DNA of 64,000 nt from Isoetes taiwanensis (GCA_021234155.1 JAJEKV010000011.1:2108001-2172000); one strand, 5' to 3'; positions 11,201 to 23,990 are shown, counted from the stretch's first letter. Numbers and translations are program-made. Notes: a model not told the origin generated them from the sequence alone.

Positions 11201-11980
11201 TTAAGTAATGAGTAGGTTAGCACATGGGGGGTCTGGAAAGAAGTCAATGTTTCCAAACAATTCCAAGGCAAGCTTGTCATCAAAAGCAAATATCGCCTTT
11301 TCAATGGTCATTGGATTGCTCGTTTTGTGATCGGGTTGTATAATTTCATTAGCGATGTCATCATTTGTTGTCCTGACTGCTTGTTTAGAGATAGACATTC
11401 ATCTATGGTCAAGTTATAACTGATGTACAATATGGAAGCTTGGTAGATGGTGATGCCCTCTGAAATGGTTGCAAGGTGTTGTATTCCTTGTTTTCTTGTC
11501 ATGCTGTCGTAGTTCGCCTCGATATTCTTTTTCCATAGGATGTGTTTGACAAATTTTGTGAAAAGTATTCTTAGTTGATATGTGTATTCAGTGTTATTTT
11601 TTTTTTTTTTAATTTTTAGTTCTTCGTTGTTTTCTTGCTTGGAGGCTTTCATTTGCTCGGTTGCTTCTTATGTGAAGCTTTGGAGTTTTGAAATTGTTTG
11701 CCAACCTTTTATGTATTTGTTAGGCTTGATTCCACAAATGTTTACATAGCGCATCGTGGAGCTGTCTAGTGTTTTAGTTGTTGCGCTAGACGATGATGGC
11801 TTCGCCTTTTTGTTTTGTTATTATTTTTTATATCTTCGTAATATGTCTTGTAGAACTACAAGTACTTACCTGGCTAGCTTGTGGACGTTTCTTTGATGTG
11901 TTCTTGTCGGTCTTGCTGGTGCTGCCTTTGTTATTGGCCATTGTAATTCTTCAATATCAAGGAGTTTAGCTTAGTTTTTT
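11201..11980 (-). pseudogene. ORF-B of the helicase element, left outer copy
   Basis: This is the minus-strand mirror of the copy at 15492-16340. It includes the N-terminal exon (MANNKGSTSKTDKN), the small intron, and the body with QASILYISYNLTIDECLSL. The C-terminus is frameshifted (PITKRAIQ instead of DHKTSNPM). Function unknown. Confidence 0.55.
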
Positions 11981-12002
11981 TTTTCCTCATAAGTGCACAC
12001 CG

Positions 12003-12290
12003 ATAGAAGAAATACTAGAAACAAAAACTATTTTGATATTCGGTGACCATGCCCAACTTCCACCAATCTGTCACCACAAAAGACAAGAAAAATCCATCTA
12101 TAGCATATGCCCCCTCTCAAACACCATTCACTATCAACAAGCCAAAAAGTACCACCTACATTACTCCCACTCATCCGATCCAATATACGCAGGATATGAG
12201 GTTGTTGTAGACGTTTTTGGTTGTGTTGTAAAGGTTTGTGTAATGTCTTTCGATTTCGTTTGCCTTTTTCTTGCTTTTGGTTTCTTCTAA
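12003..12290 (+). pseudogene. Helicase fragment with motif III, left arm
   Basis: The segment encodes MIFGDHAQLPPICHHKRQEK, which is Pif1 motif III and its flank, and continues into the antisense region shared by all copies. It lacks motifs I to II. Truncated. Confidence 0.6.
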
Positions 12291-12676
12291 GAGGTCGATG
12301 TTGAAGTTTTTTTTGTACGATTTGTGCTTATTGACATCTGCTGCCATTTTGAGATTTGGTTTTAATTTGTGCTGTTTGTACCTAATTGATAGATTTGTTG
12401 TTTATCCTACGTATTTCTTGTTGTTCTTATGCACGTTAGGCAATATATCTTTATCGTAGGTCTTATTTTACCTGTGGCATTGTAGATGATTTGTTTTTTG
12501 TGATGTAGATATTCTTGTTTTTTTCCTTATTCTTTAGTTTTAGTTTAGACGTGTTTATAATAATTAAAATAACATTCGAGATTGGGATCAAAATTGTACT
12601 GTATTATGTTGAACAGTTTAAGTATTTTTGAATAGTTTAGCACATGAGGAATATGAAAACGAAGTTTTTAAGGTTA

Positions 12677-13008
12677 TTAACTGTCATCACACGGTCGGTC
12701 TGGAAAGAAGTCAATGTTTCCAAACAATTCCAAGGCAAGCTTGTCATCAAAAGCATATGTCGCCTTTTCGGTGGTCATTGGATTGCTCGTTTTGTGATCG
12801 TGGTTGTATAATTTCATTAGCGTTGTCATCATTTGTTGTCCCAACTGCTTGTTTAGAGATAGACATTCATCTATGGTCAAGTTGTAACTAATGTACAATA
12901 TGGAAGCTTGGTAGGTGGTGATGCTCTCTGAGATGATTGCAAGGTGTTGTATTCCTTGTTTTTTTGTCATGCTGTCGTAGTTGGCCTCGATATTCTTTTT
13001 CCTTAGGA
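12677..13008 (-). pseudogene. ORF-B C-terminal part, left inner copy, cut by an LTR
   Basis: It encodes LRKKNIEANYDSMTKKQG through to NIDFFPDRPCDDS and stop. Its 5' side is cut at 13008 by the LTR that begins TGTCATCTGCC. The matching ORF-B N-terminal side appears at 32887, on the far flank of the gypsy element. Confidence 0.6.
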
Positions 13009-13788
13009 TGTCATCTGCCAATGAAGGTACAAAAGTTGCAAAATACTTCTAAAAAGGTTTGCACTGCTCGGATAGAAGGCTGTCAAGATTGAAGAATCGG
13101 AGCAGGGGAACTGGTGCATCCGAGCCATCTGTGCAGGATTTGGTTCCAGGAATAAAAACCCACTCTCTGTTATAAAACGGAATCTAGAAGGGAGGAATCA
13201 AGAAGCCGGAAACATGGCTACCCATTTGTTATACTCCACGACCATGGGAAAGTTACAGAAATCGCCCTTTGGGGAGGTAACCTATGAAGGCCAGCTTAGC
13301 ATGTGCAATCGCGCCAGTAGGAAGACGGAGCCAAGAGAGTGGGAAGAATTTAAAAGGCGTATAGCTGCTGTGCGAACCTACCCAACCACTACTTACTCAA
13401 AGCTTATAAGCTCATACCCTAATCGGAAGCGCCCTGTGGCCAAGAGATCATGGCCGGCAGGTTGTGGGCCAAGGAAACGATATGGGGAGGGTACCTCGAC
13501 TGACCCATCTCAAGAAAAATGAGACGTGGGAATATTGATGACGTGGCATGTCCATGTGGCATATTCGATGATGTGGCGTGCCACGAGGGCGATCTGCCTA
13601 GGTGGCAAATACAAAATTCAAAGGGTATACGAAATTGAAGGGGTGTGATGATGTAGCAATGACGTGGCAGGGGACTATAAATATGTAATCACGGTTGGGG
13701 TTTTTCCAACCATCAAAGTGTGCAATAAAGTTTGATTTTTCGTTCTAGTCTCCTTGGGTGTTCTCTTTCACATCACTACACTTCTCTC
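13009..13788 (+). mobile_element. Gypsy LTR, plus orientation, with internal deletion
   Basis: It starts TGTCATCTGCCAATGAAGG and ends CTACACTTCTCTC. It carries the LTR ORF (13214-13522), repeated TGACGTGGC motifs, a TATAAATA box at 13676 and AATAAA at 13724. Compared with the LTR at 31198-32886 it lacks about 900 bp between GCAGTGCAAACC and TTTAGAAGTATTTTGC. Its orientation is opposite to that of the gypsy body. Confidence 0.75.
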
Positions 13789-14417
13789 GAGAGAAGTGTA
13801 GCGCCGCGACCCAAGAGAAGTGTAGCGAATATGCCACATGGACATGCCACGTCATCAATATTCCCACGTCTCATTCTTCTTGAGATGGGCCAGTCGAGGT
13901 ACCCTCCCCATATCGTTTCCTTGGCCCACAACCTGCCGGCCATGATCTCTTGGCCACAGGGCGCTTCCGATTATGGTATGAGCTTATAAGCTCTGAGTAA
14001 GTAGTGGTTGGGTAGGTTCGCACAGCAGCTATACGCCTTTTAAATTCTTCCCACTCTCTCGGCTCCGTCTTCCTACTGGTGAGTAAAGCTTCTGCCACAA
14101 ACCATCCTTCTCCGCGATTGCACATGCTAAGCTGGCCTTCATAGGTTACCTCCGCAAAGGGCGGTTTCTGTAACTTTCCCATGGTCGTGGAGTATAACAA
14201 ATGGGTAGCCCTGTTTCCAGCTTCTGGATTCCTCCCTTCTGGATTCCGTTTTATAACAGAGGGTGGGTTTTTATTCCTGGAACCAAATCCTGCACAGATG
14301 GCTCGGATGCACCAGTTCCCCTGCTCCGATTCTTCAATCTTGACAGCCTTCTATTCGAGCAGTGCAAACCTTTTTAGAAGTATTTTGCAACTTTTGTACC
14401 TTCATTGGCAGATGACA
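13789..14417 (-). mobile_element. Gypsy LTR, minus orientation, R/U5 side deleted
   Basis: It mirrors the LTR at 13009-13788 and includes the LTR ORF (13871-14200, with the GEGWFVAEALLTS segment that the left copy lacks). The part carrying the TATA box and poly(A) signal has been replaced by a short doubled LTR end (GAGAGAAGTGTAG at 13789, AGAGAAGTGTAG near 13814). It has the same orientation as the gypsy body, so it may derive from its 3' LTR. Confidence 0.7.
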
Positions 14418-14749
14418 TCCTAAGGAAAAAGAATATCGAGGCCAACTACGACAGCATGACAAAAAAACAAGGAATACAACACCTTGCAATCATCTCAGAG
14501 AGCATCACCACCTACCAAGCTTCCATATTGTACATCAGTTACAACTTGACCATAGATGAATGTCTATCTCTAAACAAGCAGTTGGGACAACAAATGATGA
14601 CAACGCTAATGAAATTATACAACCACGATCACAAAACGAGCAATCCAATGACCACCGAAAAGCCGACATATGCTTTTGATGACAAGCTTGCCTTGGAATT
14701 GTTTGGAAACATTGACTTCTTTCCAGACCGGCCGTGTGATGACAGTTAA
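14418..14749 (+). pseudogene. ORF-B C-terminal part, right inner copy
   Basis: Mirror of 12677-13008, encoding ILRKKNIEANYDSMTKK to the stop at 14749. It is joined directly to the LTR end at 14417 and is followed by the common spacer to about 15060. Confidence 0.6.
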
Positions 14750-15136
14750 TAACCTTACAAACTTCGTTTTGATATTTCTCATGTGCTAAACTATTCAAAA
14801 ATACTTAAACTGTTCAACATAATACAATACAATTTTGATCCCAATCTCGAATGTTATTTTAATTATTATAAACACACCTAAACTAAAACTAAAGAATAAG
14901 GAAAAAAACAAGAATATCTACATCACAAAAAACAACTCATCTACAATGCCACAGGTAAAATAAGACCTACGATAAAGATATATTGCCTAACGTGCATAAG
15001 AACAACAAGAAATACGTAGGATAAACAACAAATCTATCAACTAGGTACAAACAGCACAAATCAAAACCAAATCTCAAAATGGCAGCAGATGTCAATAAGC
15101 ACAAATCGTACAAAAAAAAACTTCAACATCGACCTC

Positions 15137-15400
15137 TTAGAAGAAACCAAAAGCAAGAAAAAGGCAAACGAAATCGAAAGACATTACACAAACCTTTACA
15201 ACACAACCAAAAACGGCTACAGCAACCTCATATCCTGCGTATATTGGATCGGATGAGTGTCTGATGGAGTAATGTAGGTGGTACTTTTTGGCTTGTTGAT
15301 AGTGAATGGTGTTTGAGAGGGGGCATAGGCTATAGATGGATTTTTCTTGTCTTTTGTGGTGACAGATTGGTGGAAGTTGGGCATGGTCACCGAATATCAA
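15137..15400 (-). pseudogene. Helicase fragment with motif III, right arm
   Basis: Mirror of 12003-12290 on the minus strand, again starting MIFGDHAQLPPICHHKRQEK. A few residues differ from the left arm (IYSLCPLSN against IYSICPLSN; two extra residues before HSSDPI). The opposite strand encodes the lysine-rich frame NRTKKNFNIDLLEETKSKKK. Confidence 0.6.
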
Positions 15401-15491
15401 AATAGTTTTTGTTTCTAGTATTTCTTCTATCGGTGTGCACTTCTGAGAAAAAAAAATCTAAGCTAAACTCCTTGATATTGAAGAATTACAA

Positions 15492-16340
<849 letters not shown>

Positions 16341-16346
16341 AATTAC

Positions 16347-16612
16347 TTAAATTGTAATTGTTTGTTCGCATAAGGTCTTGTTTGTTCGCTCTGCTTGTCC
16401 ATTCGCTCGTGGATGGTAGGGACTACTCTTTCGATGTTTTATTCGATACATGGTGGTCATTGTCTCGATTAACTCATTCAAGAAATGCTTACCCCGATCG
16501 CTTACCAACTCCACTGGGCATCCAAACCTGATTATGATGTTTTCATAAAGAAACGTTGCCACTGCCGCTCCAGTGTCTTCACGGAACGCCTTAGCTTCTG
16601 CCCATTTGTTAC
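16347..16612 (-). pseudogene. Gypsy integrase, C-terminal part of the catalytic core (detached)
   Basis: The minus strand encodes KWAEAKAFRED and FLYENIIIRFG. It then has the second catalytic Asp in LVSDRGKHFLNE and the catalytic Glu in YHPRANGQAERTNK, the last two residues of the DDE triad. The first Asp (WGIDFVGP) lies 9.6 kb away at 26190-26519. The reading frame, orientation and residue order show that the two pieces were one integrase, split by the block 16609-26204. The fragment ends at 16347 next to the palindrome P1 arm. Confidence 0.85.
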
Positions 16613-17168
16613 GTAATGTCTATATCTACACCCCTACACCATCCTTAAAAAAACATTAACACAAACCATTAACATACAATAAACATTATTAACACAAACC
16701 ATTGCATTTGACACATTTAAATTAAAATCCCCCTTAAACCCCCTTTGGTTTGGGTGCACATTCACACGGGGGGTTACTTCGGGCAACGAGAGCTGTCGGA
16801 TGGGCATATTTGCCCTTTATTCCAAGATCTGGACCGTACATAGCGATTCTCGTTTGTGGCGTATGCATGTACAAGTTTTTGTATACTGTATATTAAGGTT
16901 TGCAAAATACTATAAGGTTTGAGAGAATGTACTTAATGGTGTTAATTTTGTACATGTATTATAAATTTTTTGATTTTTTTGAGGCTCTCGCTGCCCTACG
17001 TAACCCCTCGTGTGAATACGCACCAAAACCAAAGGGGGTTTAAGGGGGATTTTAATTTAAATGTGTCAAATGCAATGGTTTGTGTTAATAATGTTTATTG
17101 TATGTTAATGGTTTGTGTTAATGTTTTTTTAAGGATGGTGTAGGGGTGTAGATATAGACATTACGTAA
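16609..17168. mobile_element. Long-TIR MITE A, copy 1
   Basis: About 560 bp bounded by TTACGTAATGTC and GACATTACGTAA, with terminal inverted repeats of more than 120 bp. It includes a core CCCCCTTTGGTTTGGGTG and ATTCACACGGGGGGTTAC. No coding capacity. It sits at the junction with the gypsy integrase, sharing TTAC with it. Confidence 0.85.
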
Positions 17169-19016
17169 TACTCTGATGATGGATGGAAGGGCACTAAAAA
17201 ATCCCAGTTTCACTTCTGCATGTAATATTGTGCATGTAATATCTGTGCATGGATATTCCTTAGTGCATGTAATATTGTGCATATAATATCTGTGCATGGA
17301 GATTCCTTAGTGCATATGAATCATAATAGAAAATGGTAGTAGAGCTAAAAACAAGCCATTACATTCGAAGAGAAACGAGTTGCTACAAAAAACCCAAAAG
17401 TTATTTGTAAGTTCACAGTGACCAAGTAGAAAATAAGTTGTATTCCATAAGAATTGAGCCTGAAAATCTTCAAGTCTGAAACAAGGGAATATAGTTCATA
17501 GTTCAGTACTCATTACATTTGTATTAGCATGTATAGTGGTGAACGAAAGGAGTAAGGACAGATGTATAAATGAAAATGTTCTTACCAACAACAGATCTGA
17601 ATAGCACAAAGCAGAACATGTAGAATATGGAAAGCACTAAAAAATACCCATAAGTAATCACCCAGTATGGAGCATCTCCAAGACCATGCATTTTCATCAT
17701 GATCCGAAGGGTTATTTTACTTTTCATATACTAGAGATGTCAAAACAACCTGCGAAGGGCGAAAAAAAAATTTAATTGATTATGCTTTGTGTAACAACAC
17801 AGTTCAAAGCTGGAACTAAATCTACTAGCAGACAGAAAGCATAAAATCGTTTGTACCTCCATGTGCATGTTCAAAGCAGGTGGTATTTTTCTATTTGTTA
17901 TCGGGACATATTACTGTAAAGTCTACATGTATAGTAATAGGGAATCGTTTACAGAGTCTGGTCCAAATTTTAGCAGATACATCACTTATGTTGCAGCACA
18001 AGTCTAAAAGATATTGCTCTTGCAAGATGGAGGAGAAAATAAAGTAAAAGGATAGGCCACTTACAGGAAACAGAAGTTGAATTACCCACATGAAAAAGAG
18101 CGGGCCTAAGAGACTAGTAAAGTCTAATCGAGTTTTTGATTCTTGCTTTGGCATTTCCTTAACAAACCATAATGGCAACTGTGCATCTGGCCCTTGTAAT
18201 GACCTTAAAAATGCCTGAGCAACCTACAAAACATCCATACCAGTGTTCAGCAAAAGCAAGTAAAACTGATATGTGACCACTACAGTGGCAGAAAATATTT
18301 CTAATCATTATAATAAACAGCCAAATGGCATCCTATTTCTATACACCGCAAAATAGCGCAAGAACTACCAGATTCATGCTTCTTGAAGCCCGAACTAAAG
18401 CAGGAGCAGAACCAAAACTGTCATTTCGGAAGGTTGCATTATATGAAATAATGACATTAAGTTTGTCCACAGACGTGTCTTGAAAATCATATGCTGCATT
18501 CCATTATAAGATGGTCTATTGTGAACAGAAATATCACAATTTTACCTTCTCCTGCCATACAGACAACTCCTCTTCTGGATACCATTGCTCTTCCAGGAAT
18601 AATAAAATTAACCCTATTGGGTGCATTTCTGATAAGCCGCACAGCACTGGAGGATCCAGGAATTCTTCGGAGACCAGAGTATGGGGCTGCAACAAGTCGA
18701 TTATTTGCAAGTCGAGTATGCCCTAATCGATTTTATAGCTCTGTGCAAATATGGATCTGGCTCTGCTCTAAACACAGTTGCTACCTTCGACCAGTCGAAT
18801 CATTGGATTTGCCTCTTCCAGCTGAACGGTTCTTCTAAAATGCCGAAAGAGGGCAAAGCTTTTTTCATTTCGTAGCCTGCTTGCTTGATTCTTTGCTCTT
18901 ACCGGAATGGTATATCGAAGAAAGGCAGCGGATTTTCCATTGGCTTTTCAGTCATGATCCTTCTGCTTTTCTGCCTTATGGCAAGGATCTCTTTTGTCAT
19001 GGAGCTACCCTTACTT
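17169..19016 (-). pseudogene. Captured ABCA-transporter exons, unit 1
   Basis: This is the minus-strand copy of the segment described at 19736-21583, with the same exons, introns, nonsense codon and one-base insertion. It lies between MITE A1 and MITE B1. Confidence 0.8.
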
Positions 19017-19735
19017 GCTACAGGTGATGAAAGCCTCAAATGAATTCTAGTTTTTTTTCTGGTTTGAATTCTAAAATTTTTATCCAATTAACATCCAACC
19101 ATTAAATCCCCCAACACATAACAACCAACACATAACAACCATTGACATTAACAACCAACACATAACTACCATTGACATTAATTAACACAACCATTGGGTC
19201 CAACACATTTAAATTAAAATCCCCCTCAAACCCCCTTTGGTTTGGGTGCATATTCACACGGGGGGTGACTCCGGGCAACGAGAGCTGTTGGATAGGCATA
19301 TTCACCCCTTATTCCTTAATCTACACCGTACGTAAAGTTCCTCGTTTGTGGGGTATGCAAGTACAATATTTGCTATACTGTATAACAAGATTCGCAAAAT
19401 ACTATAAGATTTCAAGCGAAATACTATATGACGTTGATTTCGTACGTGCAAAATACAATTATGAGGGCTCTCGCTGCCCTACGTCACCCCCCGTGTGAAT
19501 ATGCACCCAAACCAAAGGGGGTTTGAGGGGGATTTTAATTTAAATGTGTTGGACCCAATGGTTGTGTTAATTAATGTCAATGGTAGTTATGTGTTGGTTG
19601 TTAATGTCAATGGTTGTTATGTGTTGGTTGTTATGTGTTGGGGGATTTAATGGTTGGATGTTAATTGGATAAAAATTTTAGAATTCAAACCAGAAAAAAA
19701 ACTAGAATTCATTTGAGGCTTTCATCACCTGTAGC
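19017..19735. mobile_element. Long-TIR MITE B, copy 1
   Basis: 719 bp bounded by GCTACAGGTGATGAAAGCC and its reverse complement, with very long terminal inverted repeats. The inner core (CCCCCTTTGGTTTGGGTGCA, ATTCACACGGGGGGTGAC) is shared with MITE A, so A and B are one family. Short tandem ACATAACAACCA-like repeats occur in the TIR. Confidence 0.85.
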
Positions 19736-21583
19736 AAGTAAGGGTAGCTCCATGACAAAAGAGATCCTTGCCATAAGGCAGAAAAGCAGAAGGATCATGA
19801 CTGAAAAGCCAATGGAAAATCCGCTGCCTTTCTTCGATATACCATTCCGGTAAGAGCAAAGAATCAAGCAAGCAGGCTACGAAATGAAAAAAGCTTTGCC
19901 CTCTTTCGGCATTTTAGAAGAACCGTTCAGCTGGAAGAGGCAAATCCAATGATTCGACTGGTCGAAGGTAGCAACTGTGTTTAGAGCAGAGCCAGATCCA
20001 TATTTGCACAGAGCTATAAAATCGATTAGGGCATACTCGACTTGCAAATAATCGACTTGTTGCAGCCCCATACTCTGGTCTCCGAAGAATTCCTGGATCC
20101 TCCAGTGCTGTGCGGCTTATCAGAAATGCACCCAATAGGGTTAATTTTATTATTCCTGGAAGAGCAATGGTATCCAGAAGAGGAGTTGTCTGTATGGCAG
20201 GAGAAGGTAAAATTGTGATATTTCTGTTCACAATAGACCATCTTATAATGGAATGCAGCATATGATTTTCAAGACACGTCTGTGGACAAACTTAATGTCA
20301 TTATTTCATATAATGCAACCTTCCGAAATGACAGTTTTGGTTCTGCTCCTGCTTTAGTTCGGGCTTCAAGAAGCATGAATCTGGTAGTTCTTGCGCTATT
20401 TTGCGGTGTATAGAAATAGGATGCCATTTGGCTGTTTATTATAATGATTAGAAATATTTTCTGCCACTGTAGTGGTCACATATCAGTTTTACTTGCTTTT
20501 GCTGAACACTGGTATGGATGTTTTGTAGGTTGCTCAGGCATTTTTAAGGTCATTACAAGGGCCAGATGCACAGTTGCCATTATGGTTTGTTAAGGAAATG
20601 CCAAAGCAAGAATCAAAAACTCGATTAGACTTTACTAGTCTCTTAGGCCCGCTCTTTTTCATGTGGGTAATTCAACTTCTGTTTCCTGTAAGTGGCCTAT
20701 CCTTTTACTTTATTTTCTCCTCCATCTTGCAAGAGCAATATCTTTTAGACTTGTGCTGCAACATAAGTGATGTATCTGCTAAAATTTGGACCAGACTCTG
20801 TAAACGATTCCCTATTACTATACATGTAGACTTTACAGTAATATGTCCCGATAACAAATAGAAAAATACCACCTGCTTTGAACATGCACATGGAGGTACA
20901 AACGATTTTATGCTTTCTGTCTGCTAGTAGATTTAGTTCCAGCTTTGAACTGTGTTGTTACACAAAGCATAATCAATTAAATTTTTTTTTCGCCCTTCGC
21001 AGGTTGTTTTGACATCTCTAGTATATGAAAAGTAAAATAACCCTTCGGATCATGATGAAAATGCATGGTCTTGGAGATGCTCCATACTGGGTGATTACTT
21101 ATGGGTATTTTTTAGTGCTTTCCATATTCTACATGTTCTGCTTTGTGCTATTCAGATCTGTTGTTGGTAAGAACATTTTCATTTATACATCTGTCCTTAC
21201 TCCTTTCGTTCACCACTATACATGCTAATACAAATGTAATGAGTACTGAACTATGAACTATATTCCCTTGTTTCAGACTTGAAGATTTTCAGGCTCAATT
21301 CTTATGGAATACAACTTATTTTCTACTTGGTCACTGTGAACTTACAAATAACTTTTGGGTTTTTTGTAGCAACTCGTTTCTCTTCGAATGTAATGGCTTG
21401 TTTTTAGCTCTACTACCATTTTCTATTATGATTCATATGCACTAAGGAATCTCCATGCACAGATATTATATGCACAATATTACATGCACTAAGGAATATC
21501 CATGCACAGATATTACATGCACAATATTACATGCAGAAGTGAAACTGGGATTTTTTAGTGCCCTTCCATCCATCATCAGAGTA
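19736..21583 (+). pseudogene. Captured ABCA-transporter exons, unit 2 (sense copy)
   Basis: Spliced exons match the plant ABCA (ATH-type) transporter family, full-size or half-size ABC proteins that move lipids across membranes. Visible exons include one with DKLNVIISYNATFRNDSF (about 20250-20390), one with LPLWFVKEMPKQ and LDFTSLLGPLFF (20529-20690), one with LRIMMKMHGLGDAPYWV (21003-21166), and one with FRLNSYGIQLIFYLVTV (21277-21410). Splice junctions are normal, so DNA rather than cDNA was captured. The third exon has an in-frame TAA after SLVYEK and one extra C a few bases later. No ATP-binding cassette is included. An upstream exon-like stretch (19740-20230) is not one I can assign. Confidence 0.8.
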
Positions 21584-22143
21584 TTACGTAATGTCTATAT
21601 CTACACCCCTACACCATCCTTAAAAAAACATTAACACAAACCATTAACATACAATAAACATTATTAACACAAACCATTGCATTTGACACATTTAAATTAA
21701 AATCCCCCTTAAACCCCCTTTGGTTTTGGTGCGTATTCACACGAGGGGTTACGTAGGGCAGCGAGAGCCTCAAAAAAATCAAAAAATTTATAATACATGT
21801 ACAAAATTAACACCATTAAGTACATTCTCTCAAACCTTATAGTATTTTGCAAACCTTAATATACAGTATACAAAAACTTGTACATGCATACGCCACAAAC
21901 GAGAATCGCTATGTACGGTCCAGATCTTGGAATAAAGGGCAAATATGCCCATCCGACAGCTCTCGTTGCCCGAAGTAACCCCCCGTGTGAATGTGCACCC
22001 AAACCAAAGGGGGTTTAAGGGGGATTTTAATTTAAATGTGTCAAATGCAATGGTTTGTGTTAATAATGTTTATTGTATGTTAATGGTTTGTGTTAATGTT
22101 TTTTTAAGGATGGTGTAGGGGTGTAGATATAGACATTACGTAA
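21584..22143. mobile_element. Long-TIR MITE A, copy 2 (inverted relative to copy 1)
   Basis: 560 bp, the exact reverse complement of copy 1 in its interior, bounded by the same TTACGTAA ends. Here both flanks are the ABCA segment (TCATCAGAGTA on each side, inverted), so it forms the turning point of palindrome P3. Confidence 0.85.
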
Positions 22144-23990
22144 TACTCTGATGATGGATGGAAGGGCACTAAAAAATCCCAGTTTCACTTCTGCATGTAA
22201 TATTGTGCATGTAATATCTGTGCATGGATATTCCTTAGTGCATGTAATATTGTGCATATAATATCTGTGCATGGAGATTCCTTAGTGCATATGAATCATA
22301 ATAGAAAATGGTAGTAGAGCTAAAAACAAGCCATTACATTCGAAGAGAAACGAGTTGCTACAAAAAACCCAAAAGTTATTTGTAAGTTCACAGTGACCAA
22401 GTAGAAAATAAGTTGTATTCCATAAGAATTGAGCCTGAAAATCTTCAAGTCTGAAACAAGGGAATATAGTTCATAGTTCAGTACTCATTACATTTGTATT
22501 AGCATGTATAGTGGTGAACGAAAGGAGTAAGGACAGATGTATAAATGAAAATGTTCTTACCAACAACAGATCTGAATAGCACAAAGCAGAACATGTAGAA
22601 TATGGAAAGCACTAAAAAATACCCATAAGTAATCACCCAGTATGGAGCATCTCCAAGACCATGCATTTTCATCATGATCCGAAGGTTATTTTACTTTTCA
22701 TATACTAGAGATGTCAAAACAACCTGCGAAGGGCGAAAAAAAAATTTAATTGATTATGCTTCGTGTAACAACACAGTTCAAAGCTGGAACTAAATCTACT
22801 AGCAGACAGAAAGCATAAAATCGTTTGTACCTCCATGTGCATGTTCAAAGCAGGTGGTATTTTTCTATTTGTTATCGGGACATATTACTGTAAAGTCTAC
22901 ATGTATAGTAATAGGGAATCGTTTACAGAGTCTGGTCCAAATTTTAGCAGATACATCACTTATGTTGCAGCACAAGTCTAAAAGATATTGCTCTTGCAAG
23001 ATGGAGGAGAAAATAAAGTAAAAGGATAGACCACTTACAGGAAACAGAAGTTGAATTACCCACATGAAAAAGAGCGGGCCTAAGAGACTAGTAAAGTCTA
23101 ATCGAGTTTTTGATTCTTGCTTTGGCATTTCCTTAACAAACCATAATGGCAACTGTGCATCTGGCCCTTGTAATGACCTTAAAAATGCCTGAGCAACCTA
23201 CAAAACATCCATACCAGTGTTCAGCAAAAGCAAGTAAAACTGATATGTGACCACTACAGTGGCAGAAAATATTTCTAATCATTATAATAAACAGCCAAAT
23301 GGCATCCTATTTCTATACACCGCAAAATAGCGCAAGAACTACCAGATTCATGCTTCTTGAAGCCCGAACTAAAGCAGGAGTAGAACCAAAACTGTCATTT
23401 CGGAAGGTTGCATTATATGAAATAATGACATTAAGTTTGTCCACAGACGTGTCTTGAAAATCATATGCTGCATTCCATTATAAGATGGTCTATTGTGAAC
23501 AGAAATATCACAATTTTACCTTCTCCTGCCATACAGACAACTCCTCTTCTGGATACCATTGCTCTTCCAGGAATAATAAAATTAACCCTATTGGGTGCAT
23601 TTCTGATAAGCCGCACAGCACTGGAGGATCCAGGAATTCTTCGGAGACCAGAGTATGGGGCTGCAACAAGTCGATTATTTGCAAGTCGAGTATGCCCTAA
23701 TCGATTTTATAGCTCTGTGCAAATATGGATCTGGCTCTGCTCTAAACACAGTTGCTACCTTCGACCAGTCGAATCATTGGATTTGCCTCTTCCAGCTGAA
23801 CGGTTCTTCTAAAATGCCGAAAGAGGGCAAAGCTTTTTTCATTTCGTAGCCTGCTTGCTTGATTCTTTGCTCTTACCGGAATGGTATATCGAAGAAAGGC
23901 AGCGGATTTTCCATTGGCTTTTCAGTCATGATCCTTCTGCTTTTCTGCCTTATGGCAAGGATCTCTTTTGTCATGGAGCTACCCTTACTT
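22144..23990 (-). pseudogene. Captured ABCA-transporter exons, unit 3
   Basis: The same segment as units 1 and 2, minus orientation. It keeps the nonsense TAA but lacks the one-base C insertion, so the frame around LRIMMKMHGLG is closer to the ancestral gene. Other differences from units 1 and 2 are at about 22761 (TTCGTG for TTTGTG), 23029 (TAGACC for TAGGCC) and 23380 (GAGTAG for GAGCAG). Confidence 0.8.

Larger units (their letters stand above)
16609..22143. repeat. Palindrome P2, 5,535 bp, centred on MITE B copy 1
   Basis: The left half (MITE A1, captured ABCA segment on the minus strand, half of MITE B1) is the reverse complement of the right half (half of MITE B1, ABCA segment on plus, MITE A2). 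Mirror positions sum to 38,752 throughout, giving a centre at 19,376. I saw no differences between the ABCA segments of the two halves at the sites I compared. Confidence 0.9.

Noticed and set aside
18491-20261. Repeated ORFs MLHSIIRWS..., MVYCEQKY..., MGLQQVDY... in each captured unit
   Set aside because: They are antisense or intron-spanning frames of the captured ABCA segment; the real exons read on the other strand.
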